A DNA stretch of 64,000 nt from Mesorhizobium sp. 1M-11 (GCF_001303895.1 NZ_LJSD01000075.1:131501-195500), one strand, 5' to 3'; counted from the first letter of the stretch, positions 10,603 to 19,040 are shown. A program made the numbers and translations. The notes: a model not told the origin generated them from the sequence alone.

Positions 10603-11193
10603 GTGCCGCAGAGCAAGAAGATCGGTTTCGTTTTCATCAACCGCTTTGCCGACTGGGAATACGGGCTTTTGGCGGCTTCCGCCGTCGAATGGTTCGGTGC
10701 GGAAGCCATCTCATTGACGCCTGAAGGCCAGCCCGTCACCTCGACAAGCGGTTTTCAGCTGACGCCGCAACGCTCGATCGACAGCACGGAGAATGCCGAC
10801 CTCGACGCAGTCGCGGTCATCGGTTCCGATGTCTGGGCGAGCGACGGCGCGCCGGATGTTTCCGGCCTGGTCAATGCTGTTGCAGCACGCGGCGGCGTTG
10901 TCGGCGGCATTTGCGCCGGCACCCTGGCGCTTGCACGGGCCGGCCTGTTCAAGGACAAGGCCCATACCAGCAACGGCCAGGATTGGATCCTGAAGCACCT
11001 GCCCACCTATGTGGGCGCGGAGCGCTACAACGACGTGCCGCATGCCGTAGCCGATGGGACGATCGTATCGGCGCCCGGGTCGGCACCAGGCACCTTCGCC
11101 AAGGAATTCATCGGCGCACTGTATCCTGACAAGCAATCCGAGCTGACCGAGATGCGCGCGCTGTTTGCCCGGGAGTACGGTGCAAGCTCCTGA
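10603..11193 (+). CDS. DJ-1/PfpI family glutamine amidotransferase-like protein
   Basis: 196-aa protein of the DJ-1/PfpI superfamily (class I glutamine amidotransferase fold). The nucleophile elbow is GGICAGTLALA, and PGSAPGTFAKEF near the C-terminus is the conserved helix of the YoaZ/PfpI subgroup. Members act as deglycases, chaperones or small-molecule hydratases; which applies here is not visible. Translation starts at GTG 10603 behind AGGAAGGAAC. The TGA stop lies inside the second inverted repeat, 80 bases before the WYL regulator gene. Confidence 0.9.
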   Translation: MPQSKKIGFVFINRFADWEYGLLAASAVEWFGAEAISLTPEGQPVTSTSGFQLTPQRSIDSTENADLDAVAVIGSDVWASDGAPDVSGLVNAVAARGGVVGGICAGTLALARAGLFKDKAHTSNGQDWILKHLPTYVGAERYNDVPHAVADGTIVSAPGSAPGTFAKEFIGALYPDKQSELTEMRALFAREYGASS

Positions 11194-11211
11194 CAATATG
11201 CTGTCAGGAGC
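11186..11211. promoter_or_regulatory. Inverted repeat GCTCCTGACA-N6-TGTCAGGAGC, site 2
   Basis: The same 9-bp arms and six-base spacing as site 1, with one more outer pair. It overlaps the stop codon of the PfpI gene and lies 61 bases before the WYL regulator ATG. A further half site CTGACAG follows at 11223-11229. This fits an autoregulatory operator. Confidence 0.7.
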
Positions 11212-11233
11212 ACAATGCCATACTGACAGAATG

Positions 11234-11252
11234 GAACGAATGCTCTTCGTTC
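11234..11252. promoter_or_regulatory. Second inverted repeat upstream of the WYL regulator
   Basis: GAACGAA and TTCGTTC, perfect 7-bp arms five bases apart, end 20 bases before the ATG. It is unrelated in sequence to the CTGACA-type sites. It could be a second operator or an mRNA hairpin in the leader. Confidence 0.5.
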
Positions 11253-11272
11253 GAACGGATGGGATCAAGACG

Positions 11273-11989
11273 ATGCGACGTGCCGACAGGCTTTTCCAGA
11301 TCGTCCAGCATCTGCGTGGCGGCCGTCTCGTCACCGCGCAGAAGCTAGGCATGTGGCTCGAAGTGTCCGAGCGCACCATCTACCGCGATATCGCCGATCT
11401 GCAGTCGACCGGTGTGCCGATCGATGGCGAGGCGGGCGTGGGCTACATGATGCGGGAAGGGTTCGACCTTCCGCCGCTGATGTTCACCCGCGACGAGATC
11501 GTGGCGCTGGTTGCGGGCGCCCGCATGGTGCGTGCCTTTGGCGGTGCTACCATGGCACGTGCCGCCGACGAAGCACTGGTCAAGATAGGTGCCGTGCTGC
11601 CGGACACCGAGAAGGACCGTATCGCCCGCACCGAAATCCATACACCAATGTGGGTAGTGAGCGATGCCGCCCGCGAAGCCATCGATCTGATCGAACGCTC
11701 GATCGAGAAGCGCCAGGTCTTGACCATCGACTACAATGACGAAGCCGGGCGCAGCACCGCACGCGACGTGCGCCCGCTCGGACTGTGGTTCTGGGGCAAG
11801 GTGTGGACGCTGGTGGCCTGGTGCGAGATGCGCGACGACTTCCGTGCCTTCCGCATCGACCGTATCGCTTCGCTCGATGTTGCCGGCCGTACCTTCAAGC
11901 CGGAACGCGGCAAGCAGCTCGCTGATTTCTACCGTGCGGTCGAGCGTAGCGAAGCCTACGGCATGGGACCGACCGCAAGGGGGGCGTGA
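11273..11989 (+). CDS. YafY/DeoR-type transcriptional regulator with WYL domain
   Basis: 238-aa DNA-binding regulator. Residues 1-60 form a winged helix-turn-helix (RRADRLFQIVQHLRGGRLVT, then SERTIYRDIADLQSTGVPI). A linker follows, and residues about 130-215 are a WYL ligand-sensing domain (RQVLTIDYND, VRPLGLWFWGKVWTLVAWCE). The ATG at 11273 starts the conserved part; upstream in-frame codons run into the inverted repeats. It probably controls itself, the PfpI gene and the 55-aa gene through the CTCCTGACA sites; this is inferred from position only. Confidence 0.92.
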   Translation: MRRADRLFQIVQHLRGGRLVTAQKLGMWLEVSERTIYRDIADLQSTGVPIDGEAGVGYMMREGFDLPPLMFTRDEIVALVAGARMVRAFGGATMARAADEALVKIGAVLPDTEKDRIARTEIHTPMWVVSDAAREAIDLIERSIEKRQVLTIDYNDEAGRSTARDVRPLGLWFWGKVWTLVAWCEMRDDFRAFRIDRIASLDVAGRTFKPERGKQLADFYRAVERSEAYGMGPTARGA

Positions 11990-12000
11990 GGCAGCAACGC

Positions 12001-12023
12001 CATCTCCCCTCATCGGGGAGATG
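12001..12023. terminator. Hairpin between convergent WYL regulator and trcR genes
   Basis: CATCTCCCC pairs with GGGGAGATG across a five-base loop, between two convergent genes. No T-run follows on either strand, so it may instead be a fragment of the CTCCCC-type intergenic repeat seen at 54377. Confidence 0.45.
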
Positions 12024-12046
12024 GACATGATTGCCGCGGGCTTCGC

Positions 12047-12739
12047 TTATTCTTCGTCTTCTTCCTCGTTCTTGCCCTTCAGCGCCGAGAGCTTGGCGAA
12101 GACGGCATTGGCATCGAGTTCCTCGTCTTCTGCCTTCGGCTTGTCGATCTCGGGCACGAGGCGTTCGGTAAGCGCGGCCGGCAGCAGCGTGTCGCCAACC
12201 GGTTGAACCTGCTCGCGGCCACGCGAGGCGCGCTGCACTTCAAGGTCGAGATCGATCTGCGAGCAAAGCCCCAGCGTAACGGGATCCATCGGCGCCAGAT
12301 TGGCCGAGTTCCAGTGCTTGCGCTCACGGATCTGCTCGATGGTCGACTTGGTCGTGCCGACGAGACGGGAAATCTGCGCATCCTTCAGTTCCGGATGGTT
12401 ACGCACCAGCCAGAGAATGGCATTCGGTCGGTCCTGGCGCTTGGACAACGGCGTGTAGCGCGGGCCCTTGCGCTTGGATTCCGGCACACGCACCTTCGGC
12501 TCAGACAGCTTCAGACGATGGTTGGGATCCTTCTCGGCGCGGGCGATCTCGTCGCGGGTGAGCTGGCCGGTGATGATCGGGTCCATACCCTTGATGCCTT
12601 GCGCCGATTCGCCGTCGGCGATCGCCTTCACCTCGAGCGGATGCAGCGAGCAGAACTGCGCGATCTGGTCGAAAGAAAGGGCGGTGTTGTCGACCAGCCA
12701 GACCGCGGTCGCCTTGGGCATCAGAAGTGTGTTGGCCAT
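12047..12739 (-). CDS. trcR: Cell cycle transcriptional regulator TrcR (DUF1013)
   Basis: 230-aa DUF1013 protein; the family is confined to Alphaproteobacteria and includes TrcR, tied to cell-cycle transcription in Caulobacter. The start MANTLLMPKATAVWLVDNTA and the segment FDQIAQFCSLHPLEVKAIAD are strongly conserved; residues 100-160 (ILWLVRNHPELKDAQISRLV) form a helix-turn-helix-like part, and the C-terminus is acidic. GAGAAGGA precedes the ATG at 12739; the frame is open farther upstream but nothing supports a longer protein. Confidence 0.92.
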   Translation of the reverse strand: MANTLLMPKATAVWLVDNTALSFDQIAQFCSLHPLEVKAIADGESAQGIKGMDPIITGQLTRDEIARAEKDPNHRLKLSEPKVRVPESKRKGPRYTPLSKRQDRPNAILWLVRNHPELKDAQISRLVGTTKSTIEQIRERKHWNSANLAPMDPVTLGLCSQIDLDLEVQRASRGREQVQPVGDTLLPAALTERLVPEIDKPKAEDEELDANAVFAKLSALKGKNEEEDEE

Positions 12740-12903
12740 TTTCAGAAAATCCTTCTCGTTCGCCCGCGTTCCCGCGCGGGCGGTGGTTTGAGGCCACCAG
12801 TAAGGGAAATCGCGCCGTATATAGCGGTTAACAGGCCCGATCGCAACGTTTTTACGGACCACTTGGAAATAGCCGAGCAACGGCAAAACACCGACAGCCT
12901 CGA

Positions 12904-12943
12904 TTGTCATCGAAGCTTCATGTTTCCGTCATGCCGCTGAAAT
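12904..12943 (+). promoter_or_regulatory. Candidate Pho box array (four 7-mers, 11-bp period)
   Basis: Four heptamers spaced exactly 11 bp apart start at 12904, 12915, 12926 and 12937: TTGTCAT, GCTTCAT, CCGTCAT, CTGAAAT. They match the PhoB consensus CTGTCAT at 6, 4, 6 and 5 of 7 positions. The array ends 49 bases before the ATG of a secreted phytase-like protein, a natural phosphate-starvation target. The pattern is seen; PhoB binding is inferred. Confidence 0.6.
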
Positions 12944-12992
12944 GTGGCTCGCTCATGGGAGAGCGGTTCCCACATTCTCCGAGAGATCAACG

Positions 12993-15194
12993 ATGTCACG
13001 CTCTTCCATCCTTTTGGCGCTGACCGCCGCGCTCGCCGCCTCGGCTGCCCCGCCCGCACATGCCGACCAGGCCTTCAACCGCATCGCCACTTTCGCCGTC
13101 GCCGAAAACCTGCCTGCCGACGCCGACAAGAAAGCGAAGACCTCGGCTGAAATCATCACCGCGACCGAAGATGGCAACACACTGGTCTACTCCGACAGTC
13201 CCTATGGCGCAGTCGGCTTTGTCGACATCACCGATCCCAAGGCGCCGAAGGCCGGAGGTCTCGTCAAGATCGATGGCGAGCCGACTTCCGTCACAGTCGC
13301 CGGCGGCAAGGTCCTGGCGGGCGTAAACACCTCCAAGAGCAAGGCTGAGCCTTCGGGCAACCTGACGGTCGTTGACATTGCCTCGAAGAAGATCGAGGCA
13401 AGCTGCGATCTCGGCGGTCAGCCCGATTCCGTGGCGCTGAGCAAGGACGGCAAGTTCCTGGCTGTCGCCATCGAGAATGAGCGCGACGAGGAACTCAACG
13501 AAGGCGCGCTGCCGCAACTGCCCTCCGGTAATCTCAAGATCGTGCCGGTTGCCGCTGGCGTGCCGGATTGCGCCGGCATCAAGACAGTGGAAGTCACCGG
13601 CCTCTCCGAGATCGCGCCGGACGACGCGGAGCCGGAATTCGTTGCTTTCAACGAGGCTGGCGAGATCGCACTGACGTTGCAGGAAAACAACCACATCGTC
13701 ATCGTCGACGCTGCAACCGCCAAGGTCGTCTCGCATTTCTCGGCGGGTTCGGTCACGCTGGAAAATGTCGACACCAAGAAGGACGGCGCGTTCAACTTCT
13801 CCGGCAAGGTCGAAAACCAGAAGCGTGAACCGGATGCGGTGAAGTGGCTGGACAATAACCGGCTCGTCATCGCCAACGAAGGCGACTGGAAAGGCGGCTC
13901 GCGCGGCTTCACCATCTTCTCGAAGAAAGGCGAAGTGCTCTACGAATCCGGCCCGAGCTTCGAATACGAAGCCGCCAATCTCGGCCACTATCCGGAGCAT
14001 CGCAACAAGAAGGGCATCGAGCCGGAAGGCGTCGAAGTCGGCGCCTATGGCGACAGCAAGCTGCTGTTCGTCGGCTCCGAGCGGGCTTCGCTGGTAGGCG
14101 TCTACCAGGACACCGGCGCCGAGCCGAAATTCCTGCAGGCACTGCCTTCCGGCATCGGCCCTGAAGGACTGCTCGCCATCCCCGCGCGCAACCTCTTCGT
14201 CACGGCCAATGAAACCGACCTCGGCGAAGACGGTCTCGCCCGCTCGCACGTCATGGTTTTCGAACGCGCGGAGGGCAACCCTGCCTATCCGATGATCGCC
14301 GCCGATCTGACCGACAAAGGCGTTCCGCTCGGCTGGGGCGCACTGTCCGGTCTCGCCGCCGATCCGGAAACCGCCGGCAAGCTCTATGCGGTTTCGGATT
14401 CGGTCTACGGCAACCAGCCGGCGATCTACACGATCGACGCGACCCAGACACCGGCGAAGATCACCGGCAAGATCGTCGTCACCCGCAATGGCAGCCCCGC
14501 GCAGAAGCTCGACCTCGAAGGCATCGCGCCCGACGGCAAGGGTGGTTTCTGGCTGGCGTCGGAAGGCAACAGCGAGAAGCTGGTGCCGCATGCCATCTAC
14601 CGCGTCGACGAGAAGGGCGAGATCAAGCAGGAGATCGCCTTCCCGGCGGAACTGCTGCCCAACGAGACCCGCTTCGGCCTCGAAGGCATCACCACCATCG
14701 GCGAAGGCGACGATCTTACCCTGGTCGCCGCTGTCCAGCGCGAATGGAAGGACGATCCGAAGGGCCAGGTGAAGCTGCTCGCTTACAAGCCTAAGGCCAA
14801 GGAATGGTCAGCCGTGCGCTATCCGCTGGAAAAGGCCGAAAAGGGTTGGATGGGCCTTTCGGAGGTCACGGCCCATGACGGCAGGCTCTATATCATCGAG
14901 CGTGACAATCTGATCGGCTCGGAAGCCAAGGTGAAGCGCGTCTACAGCGTCGCACTCGACGGCTTCAAGCCGGCGAAACTCGGCGGCGAGTTGCCGGTCG
15001 TGGAAAAAACGCTGGTGCGTGACCTGCTTCCCGACCTGAAGTCGGCCACCAACGGCTATGTCGTCGACAAGGTCGAAGGCTTCACCATCGACAAGCGGGG
15101 CAATGCCTATGTCGTGACCGACAATGACGGCGTCGACGACTCCTCCGGCGAAACCCTGTTCCTGAACCTCGGCAACAGCGTCAAGACCAACTGA
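12993..15194 (+). CDS. Secreted phytase-like esterase with N-terminal beta-propeller
   Basis: 733-aa exported protein. Residues 1-24 are a signal peptide (hydrophobic core, cut after PAHA). Residues about 25-420 are a repeat-rich propeller-like part (SVTVAGGKVLAG, PDSVALSKDGKFLAVAIENE), similar to choice-of-anchor I or alkaline-phosphatase-associated domains. The C-terminal 300 residues match the esterase-like phytase domain (LDLEGIAPDGKGGFWLASEG, ETRFGLEGITT, DKVEGFTIDKRGNAYVVTDN). It probably acts on phosphate esters in the periplasm or outside; the substrate is unproven. The ATG at 12993 is chosen because the signal peptide begins there. Confidence 0.87.
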   Translation: MSRSSILLALTAALAASAAPPAHADQAFNRIATFAVAENLPADADKKAKTSAEIITATEDGNTLVYSDSPYGAVGFVDITDPKAPKAGGLVKIDGEPTSVTVAGGKVLAGVNTSKSKAEPSGNLTVVDIASKKIEASCDLGGQPDSVALSKDGKFLAVAIENERDEELNEGALPQLPSGNLKIVPVAAGVPDCAGIKTVEVTGLSEIAPDDAEPEFVAFNEAGEIALTLQENNHIVIVDAATAKVVSHFSAGSVTLENVDTKKDGAFNFSGKVENQKREPDAVKWLDNNRLVIANEGDWKGGSRGFTIFSKKGEVLYESGPSFEYEAANLGHYPEHRNKKGIEPEGVEVGAYGDSKLLFVGSERASLVGVYQDTGAEPKFLQALPSGIGPEGLLAIPARNLFVTANETDLGEDGLARSHVMVFERAEGNPAYPMIAADLTDKGVPLGWGALSGLAADPETAGKLYAVSDSVYGNQPAIYTIDATQTPAKITGKIVVTRNGSPAQKLDLEGIAPDGKGGFWLASEGNSEKLVPHAIYRVDEKGEIKQEIAFPAELLPNETRFGLEGITTIGEGDDLTLVAAVQREWKDDPKGQVKLLAYKPKAKEWSAVRYPLEKAEKGWMGLSEVTAHDGRLYIIERDNLIGSEAKVKRVYSVALDGFKPAKLGGELPVVEKTLVRDLLPDLKSATNGYVVDKVEGFTIDKRGNAYVVTDNDGVDDSSGETLFLNLGNSVKTN

Positions 15195-15240
15195 ACCGCT
15201 TGAGTTCCCTGCCCCGGGTGACCTCCCGCCCGAGCAAAAA

Positions 15241-15275
15241 AATGGCCACGGCAGTGATGCCGTGGCCATTTTCGT
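15241..15275 (+). terminator. Rho-independent terminator of the phytase-like gene
   Basis: A perfect 13-bp stem AATGGCCACGGCA / TGCCGTGGCCATT with a GTGA loop, preceded by an A-run and followed by TTCG. The A-run would also serve the opposite strand. Confidence 0.85.
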
Positions 15276-15304
15276 CAAAGGGTTTGGAGGCCGAAGGGTC
15301 GGCC

Positions 15305-15338
15305 CAAAAACAAAACCCGCCGGACGGGGTCCAGCGGG
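15305..15338 (-). terminator. Rho-independent terminator of the DUF1127 gene
   Basis: Read on the minus strand, CCCGC and GGAC pair with GTCC and GCGGG (one mismatch) and are followed by TTTTGTTTTT. It lies 45 bases past the stop of the DUF1127 gene. Confidence 0.75.
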
Positions 15339-15383
15339 CTCGGAACCGGCGGCGCGATAGATTGCGCCAGGCGTCGGCTCTGC

Positions 15384-15524
15384 TTAGATGGCCGCGCGAG
15401 CGACCCGTTCGATGTCAGAGCGGCTGATGCCGAGGTCATCCAGTTCGCGGTTGTTGAGACGGCTCAGTTCGCGAACGGTCTGGTTGTAACGGCGCCAATT
15501 CTTGTAGCTGCGGATCAGGTTCAT
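15384..15524 (-). CDS. DUF1127 domain protein
   Basis: A 46-aa protein, MNLIRSYKNWRRYNQTVREL onward, with the typical DUF1127 ending LNNRELDDLGISRSDIERVA. These short arginine-rich proteins are widespread in rhizobia, often in several copies, and have been linked to RNA turnover and to phosphate and carbon metabolism. A perfect AGGAGGG precedes the ATG, and a terminator follows. It forms a complete single-gene unit. Confidence 0.9.
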   Translation of the reverse strand: MNLIRSYKNWRRYNQTVRELSRLNNRELDDLGISRSDIERVARAAI

Positions 15525-15697
15525 CTGTCCCTCCTAAGTTTCACAATCTCTGTATGCCGCTCAAATAGGCATTCCTGCTCATTTGTTGAACAGACGCTTT
15601 TGCATGGCAGCAATGCTTTGCTGCATTGCAGCATTACCAAAAAGAAAACGCCCGGGCCGTTGCCAGCCCTGGCGTTAAGCATTCGGCGATGAGTGGC

Positions 15698-17143
15698 TCA
15701 GGCTGCCTCTGGCTCCACCGCGATTGGCCTCTTCACGGGGCATGTACGCGCGACCTGCCGGACCGTGATGAAGCAGATGAGCGGTGCCAGCGCGAACAGG
15801 CTGAACAGCCATCGCGAAGCGCTCGCCGTGCCAGCCACGCCGCCGGGATCGAGCAGTCCGCCGAGATTGGCCACCATGCCTGCCAGCGCCGCACCGAAAG
15901 CCGTTGCAAACAGCGTGACAGTGGAGATGGAGGCCGATGTGATATCCTGTTCGTCCGCGGGTGCAGCCTTGAAAATCCGCGTCAGGATATGCGGCCAGGC
16001 AATTCCGACGCCGAGGCCGATGGCGGCGAAGGCAACGCAGACCGACGCCAGCATGAGCCAATCATGGCCGTTGCCGAGCGGGAAGAGCACGGCAAGTGCC
16101 GCCATCCCGGTAAAGCTGAACAAGGGTGCGGCGAAGATCGCCCGGTCAATGCCTTTGCCTTGCGCGCCCGAGCTCCACAACGAGCCGATTGTCCAGCCAG
16201 CCGACATGATGGCTGCCAGATACCCGGCGATCAGCGGCGTCTGCTCATAGAGCACCTGCAGGAACAGCGGGACGAAGATTTCCGAACCGGTCACGGTGAC
16301 GCCGAGCAATGCCATGGTGGCGAAAAGCGCGCCCAATGCCGTTGTGGGACGGAACGAGCCGCGCGGCAGAAGCCGGTTGCGCGCCCGGCTCTCGACGCCG
16401 ATCAGCAGGGCAATGAGCACGACGGCCGCGCCGAGACCGAAGAGATTGTAGATGGGATCTGGCGACACACTGCCGGCCGAAACCGCAAGCACGGCGCCAA
16501 GCAGAAGTGCCAACTGCAGGATCGGCACCGTCGAACGCTCATTCCTGTCGGGGTTTTGTCCGGGCAGCACCGCAACCGCCAGCACGGCAAACACGATGGC
16601 GATCGGCGCCAGCGACCAGAAGGCCGCCCGCCAGACACCGTACTCGGCGAAAATACCGCCAATGGCCGGGCCAACCAGCGTTGCCACGCCCCACATGCCC
16701 GACACCAGCCCCATGGCGCGTGGCCACAGTGATTCCGGGAAGACGATGCGGATCATCGCATAGGAAAGCGCGAACAGGAATCCGCCGCCGAAACCCTGTA
16801 CGGCACGACCGGCAAGCAACGCCGGCATGGACGACGCGAAGCCACAGAACAAGGTGCCGGCAGCGAAGATGAGCGCGGCCACCAGATAGGCGCCGCGTGG
16901 TCCGGCGACACCAAGCAGTTTTGCCGAAAGGGCGGAGCCCAGGATGGACGTGGCGACGAAAATCGTGGTGTTCCAAGCATAGTAGTCGATGCCGCCGATG
17001 TCCTTGACCACCGAGGGCAGAATGGTGGTGGCGACATAGACATTGATGGCGTGAAGCGCGACGCCGCCGGCAAGCGCCAGCGTACGGACGGCATTCGAGC
17101 CGGAGAGCAAGGCACCCCAGCCTGTTTCATGTTCTTGGGACAT
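15698..17143 (-). CDS. MFS transporter, drug/proton antiporter type
   Basis: 481-aa inner-membrane protein with about 14 hydrophobic segments, in the pattern of DHA-type major facilitator pumps. Family signatures include LLAGRAVQGFGGGFLFALSY and GLVSGMWGVATLVGPAIGGIFAE (motif C-like). The substrate is unknown. The gene is divergent from an Fe-S-type regulator gene, 84 bases apart, which probably controls it. GAGGATC precedes the ATG. Confidence 0.9.
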   Translation of the reverse strand: MSQEHETGWGALLSGSNAVRTLALAGGVALHAINVYVATTILPSVVKDIGGIDYYAWNTTIFVATSILGSALSAKLLGVAGPRGAYLVAALIFAAGTLFCGFASSMPALLAGRAVQGFGGGFLFALSYAMIRIVFPESLWPRAMGLVSGMWGVATLVGPAIGGIFAEYGVWRAAFWSLAPIAIVFAVLAVAVLPGQNPDRNERSTVPILQLALLLGAVLAVSAGSVSPDPIYNLFGLGAAVVLIALLIGVESRARNRLLPRGSFRPTTALGALFATMALLGVTVTGSEIFVPLFLQVLYEQTPLIAGYLAAIMSAGWTIGSLWSSGAQGKGIDRAIFAAPLFSFTGMAALAVLFPLGNGHDWLMLASVCVAFAAIGLGVGIAWPHILTRIFKAAPADEQDITSASISTVTLFATAFGAALAGMVANLGGLLDPGGVAGTASASRWLFSLFALAPLICFITVRQVARTCPVKRPIAVEPEAA

Positions 17144-17227
17144 GGAGGATCCTCTGACGAAGCGAGCTTGCGCAGGCGTTCGACGTTGACTATTTTCAAA
17201 GAGAAGACTTGGTTTAATATTGAGCCC

Positions 17228-17968
17228 ATGCCGAATATGTCAAGCAATGACTTGGAAAAAAGAAATCAGCTGCCGCGTCCGGCTGCGGATCGGCTGCTGA
17301 CGCTGTTGAAGACTCGCGGTCCGCAGACGGCCGCCGACCTTGGCAAGGCCTTGGGGACCACCGGGGAAAACGCCCGCCAGCAGCTCGGCAAACTGGCAGC
17401 GGAGGGGCTTGCTGAAGCGCATGCCGAAGCACGCGGCGTCGGCCGCCCGGTTCAGCTTTGGCAGCTTACCGAAGCCGGCGACGCCCGTTTCCCGGACACG
17501 CACGCCGAATTGACGGTGCAATTGCTGCGCGCCGTGCGGACCACGTTCGGGCCTGCAGGTCTCGACAAGCTGATCGACGCGCGCGAGATAGAAACGCTAG
17601 CGAATTACCGGCGCGAGATGGATGGCATCGACAGCCTGAGGGAGCGTGTTGCGAAGCTGGCCGAGATTCGCTCGCGCGAAGGCTACATGGCCGAATGGCG
17701 CGAGGAGGACGACGCGTTCATGCTGATCGAGAACCACTGCCCGATCTGCGCCGCCGCCCTCGCCTGCCAGAATTTCTGCCGATCGGAACTCGCCGTCTTC
17801 CAGGACGTGATCGGCCCAGATGCCGTTGTCGAACGGTTGGACCACATCCTGGCCGGCGCGCGTCGCTGCGCCTATCGGGTCATGCCGAAGGTCGAACACG
17901 CGCAAGAGCATGATCCCGAAAAGTGGGAACCGGTTTTCGGAAAAGATCATGCTCCGACAAAGAGATAG
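17228..17968 (+). CDS. SufR-like winged-helix regulator with cysteine cluster
   Basis: 246-aa regulator. Residues 15-85 are a winged helix (ADRLLTLLKTRGPQTAADLG, then GRPVQLWQLTEAG). The C-terminal domain has CPICAAALACQNFC (C171, C174, C180, C184) and C214, resembling SufR-type regulators that bind an Fe-S cluster. The ATG at 17228 has a weak ribosome binding site; a second in-frame ATG is at 17237. The last 20 residues (227-246, EHDPEKWEPVFGKDHAPTKR) are encoded by a dispersed palindromic repeat, so this tail is unlikely to be functional protein. Divergence from an MFS gene suggests it regulates that pump. Confidence 0.87.
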   Translation: MPNMSSNDLEKRNQLPRPAADRLLTLLKTRGPQTAADLGKALGTTGENARQQLGKLAAEGLAEAHAEARGVGRPVQLWQLTEAGDARFPDTHAELTVQLLRAVRTTFGPAGLDKLIDAREIETLANYRREMDGIDSLRERVAKLAEIRSREGYMAEWREEDDAFMLIENHCPICAAALACQNFCRSELAVFQDVIGPDAVVERLDHILAGARRCAYRVMPKVEHAQEHDPEKWEPVFGKDHAPTKR

Positions 17969-17972
17969 AGCG
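17906..17972. repeat. Third-family palindromic repeat (GAGCATGATCC type), inside a coding region
   Basis: The ends GAGCATGATC and GATCATGCTC pair perfectly; between them lies AAGTGGGAACCGGTTTTCGG, and a tail CAAAGAGATAGAGCGG follows. This element type is common between genes in rhizobial genomes. Here it lies in frame at the end of the SufR-like gene and supplies its last 20 codons and the TAG stop. Confidence 0.85.
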
Positions 17973-18029
17973 GAATATCCGCTCCATCAGAGTGTTCGAG
18001 ATTCGAGGAAGCCAGCCCCTGGCTGCGTC

Positions 18030-19040
18030 TCACCCGACGTCGAGCACGATCTTGCCGATATTATCCCCTTCTTCCATGCGCTCATGCGCGCGCCAGGCTT
18101 CCTTGAGGGGGAAGATCATGTCCATCACCGGCGCCACGCGACGGGTTGCGAGCAGCGGCCAGACCTGCGTTTCCAGCGCCGCTGCCACGGCGCCCTTGAA
18201 TTCCACCGTGCGCGGCCTGAGTGTCGAGCCGGTATGGACAAGCCGCTTGACCATCAGCTTGGAGAAATCAGCCGAAGCGACTGCGCCGGTCTGTGTGGCG
18301 ATCTGCACGATACGCCCTTCGACGGCCGCGGCATCGTAGTTGCGTCCGATATAGTCTCCGCCGACCATGTCCAGGATGACATTGGCGCCCCTGCCATCGG
18401 TCGCTTCCTTGACCGCCTTGACGAAATCTTCCTCCCGGTAGTTCACGGCCCGATCAGCGCCAAGCTTCAGGCACGCCTCGCATTTCTCAGCGCTGCCGGC
18501 GGTCGCGATCACATAGGAGCCTAGTGCCGAGGCGAGCTGGACTGCGGTGGTGCCGATGCCAGATGCGCCGCCATGGATGAGCACCGTCTCGCCCGCCTTC
18601 AGTGCACCGCGTTCGAATACATTGTGCCATACGGTGAAGTAGGTTTCCGGCACGGCTGCGGCTTCCGTATAGGTGAAGCCCGCCGGCAGCGGCAGCGCGT
18701 TGGAAGCGTGAACCTTGACATATTCGGCATAGCCACCGCCCGGCGTCAGCGCACAGACCTGGTCGCCGATACGCCAGCGCGTAGCCCCCTCGCCCAACGC
18801 CGCGACCTCACCCGCGACCTCCAGTCCCGGCAAGTCGGATGCTCCAGGCGGCGCCGGATAGGCGCCCTTGCGCTGCATCACATCAGGCCGGTTGACGCCG
18901 GCAGCATGGACACGGATCAGGATTTCGCCGGCCCCGGGCGTCGGCACGTCGCGCTTCTCCGGCTTCAACACCAGAGGTCCGCCGGGGGTCGATATTGCGA
19001 CCGCTGTCATCTTCTCCGGGATTTTCTGTCCGTTCACCAT
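18030..19040 (-). CDS. NAD(P)H-quinone oxidoreductase, PIG3-type
   Basis: 336-aa zinc-independent medium-chain reductase. It has AGVNRPDVMQRKG, PGLEVAGEV, VLIHGGASGIGTTAVQLA (NADPH-binding loop) and LDMVGGDYIGRN, which place it in the PIG3/TP53I3-like group acting on quinones. I chose ATG 19040 (MVNGQKIPEKMTAV), because orthologous proteins usually have a few residues before MTAV; ATG 19010 remains possible. The longer frame begins with TTG. Confidence 0.9.
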   Translation of the reverse strand: MVNGQKIPEKMTAVAISTPGGPLVLKPEKRDVPTPGAGEILIRVHAAGVNRPDVMQRKGAYPAPPGASDLPGLEVAGEVAALGEGATRWRIGDQVCALTPGGGYAEYVKVHASNALPLPAGFTYTEAAAVPETYFTVWHNVFERGALKAGETVLIHGGASGIGTTAVQLASALGSYVIATAGSAEKCEACLKLGADRAVNYREEDFVKAVKEATDGRGANVILDMVGGDYIGRNYDAAAVEGRIVQIATQTGAVASADFSKLMVKRLVHTGSTLRPRTVEFKGAVAAALETQVWPLLATRRVAPVMDMIFPLKEAWRAHERMEEGDNIGKIVLDVG

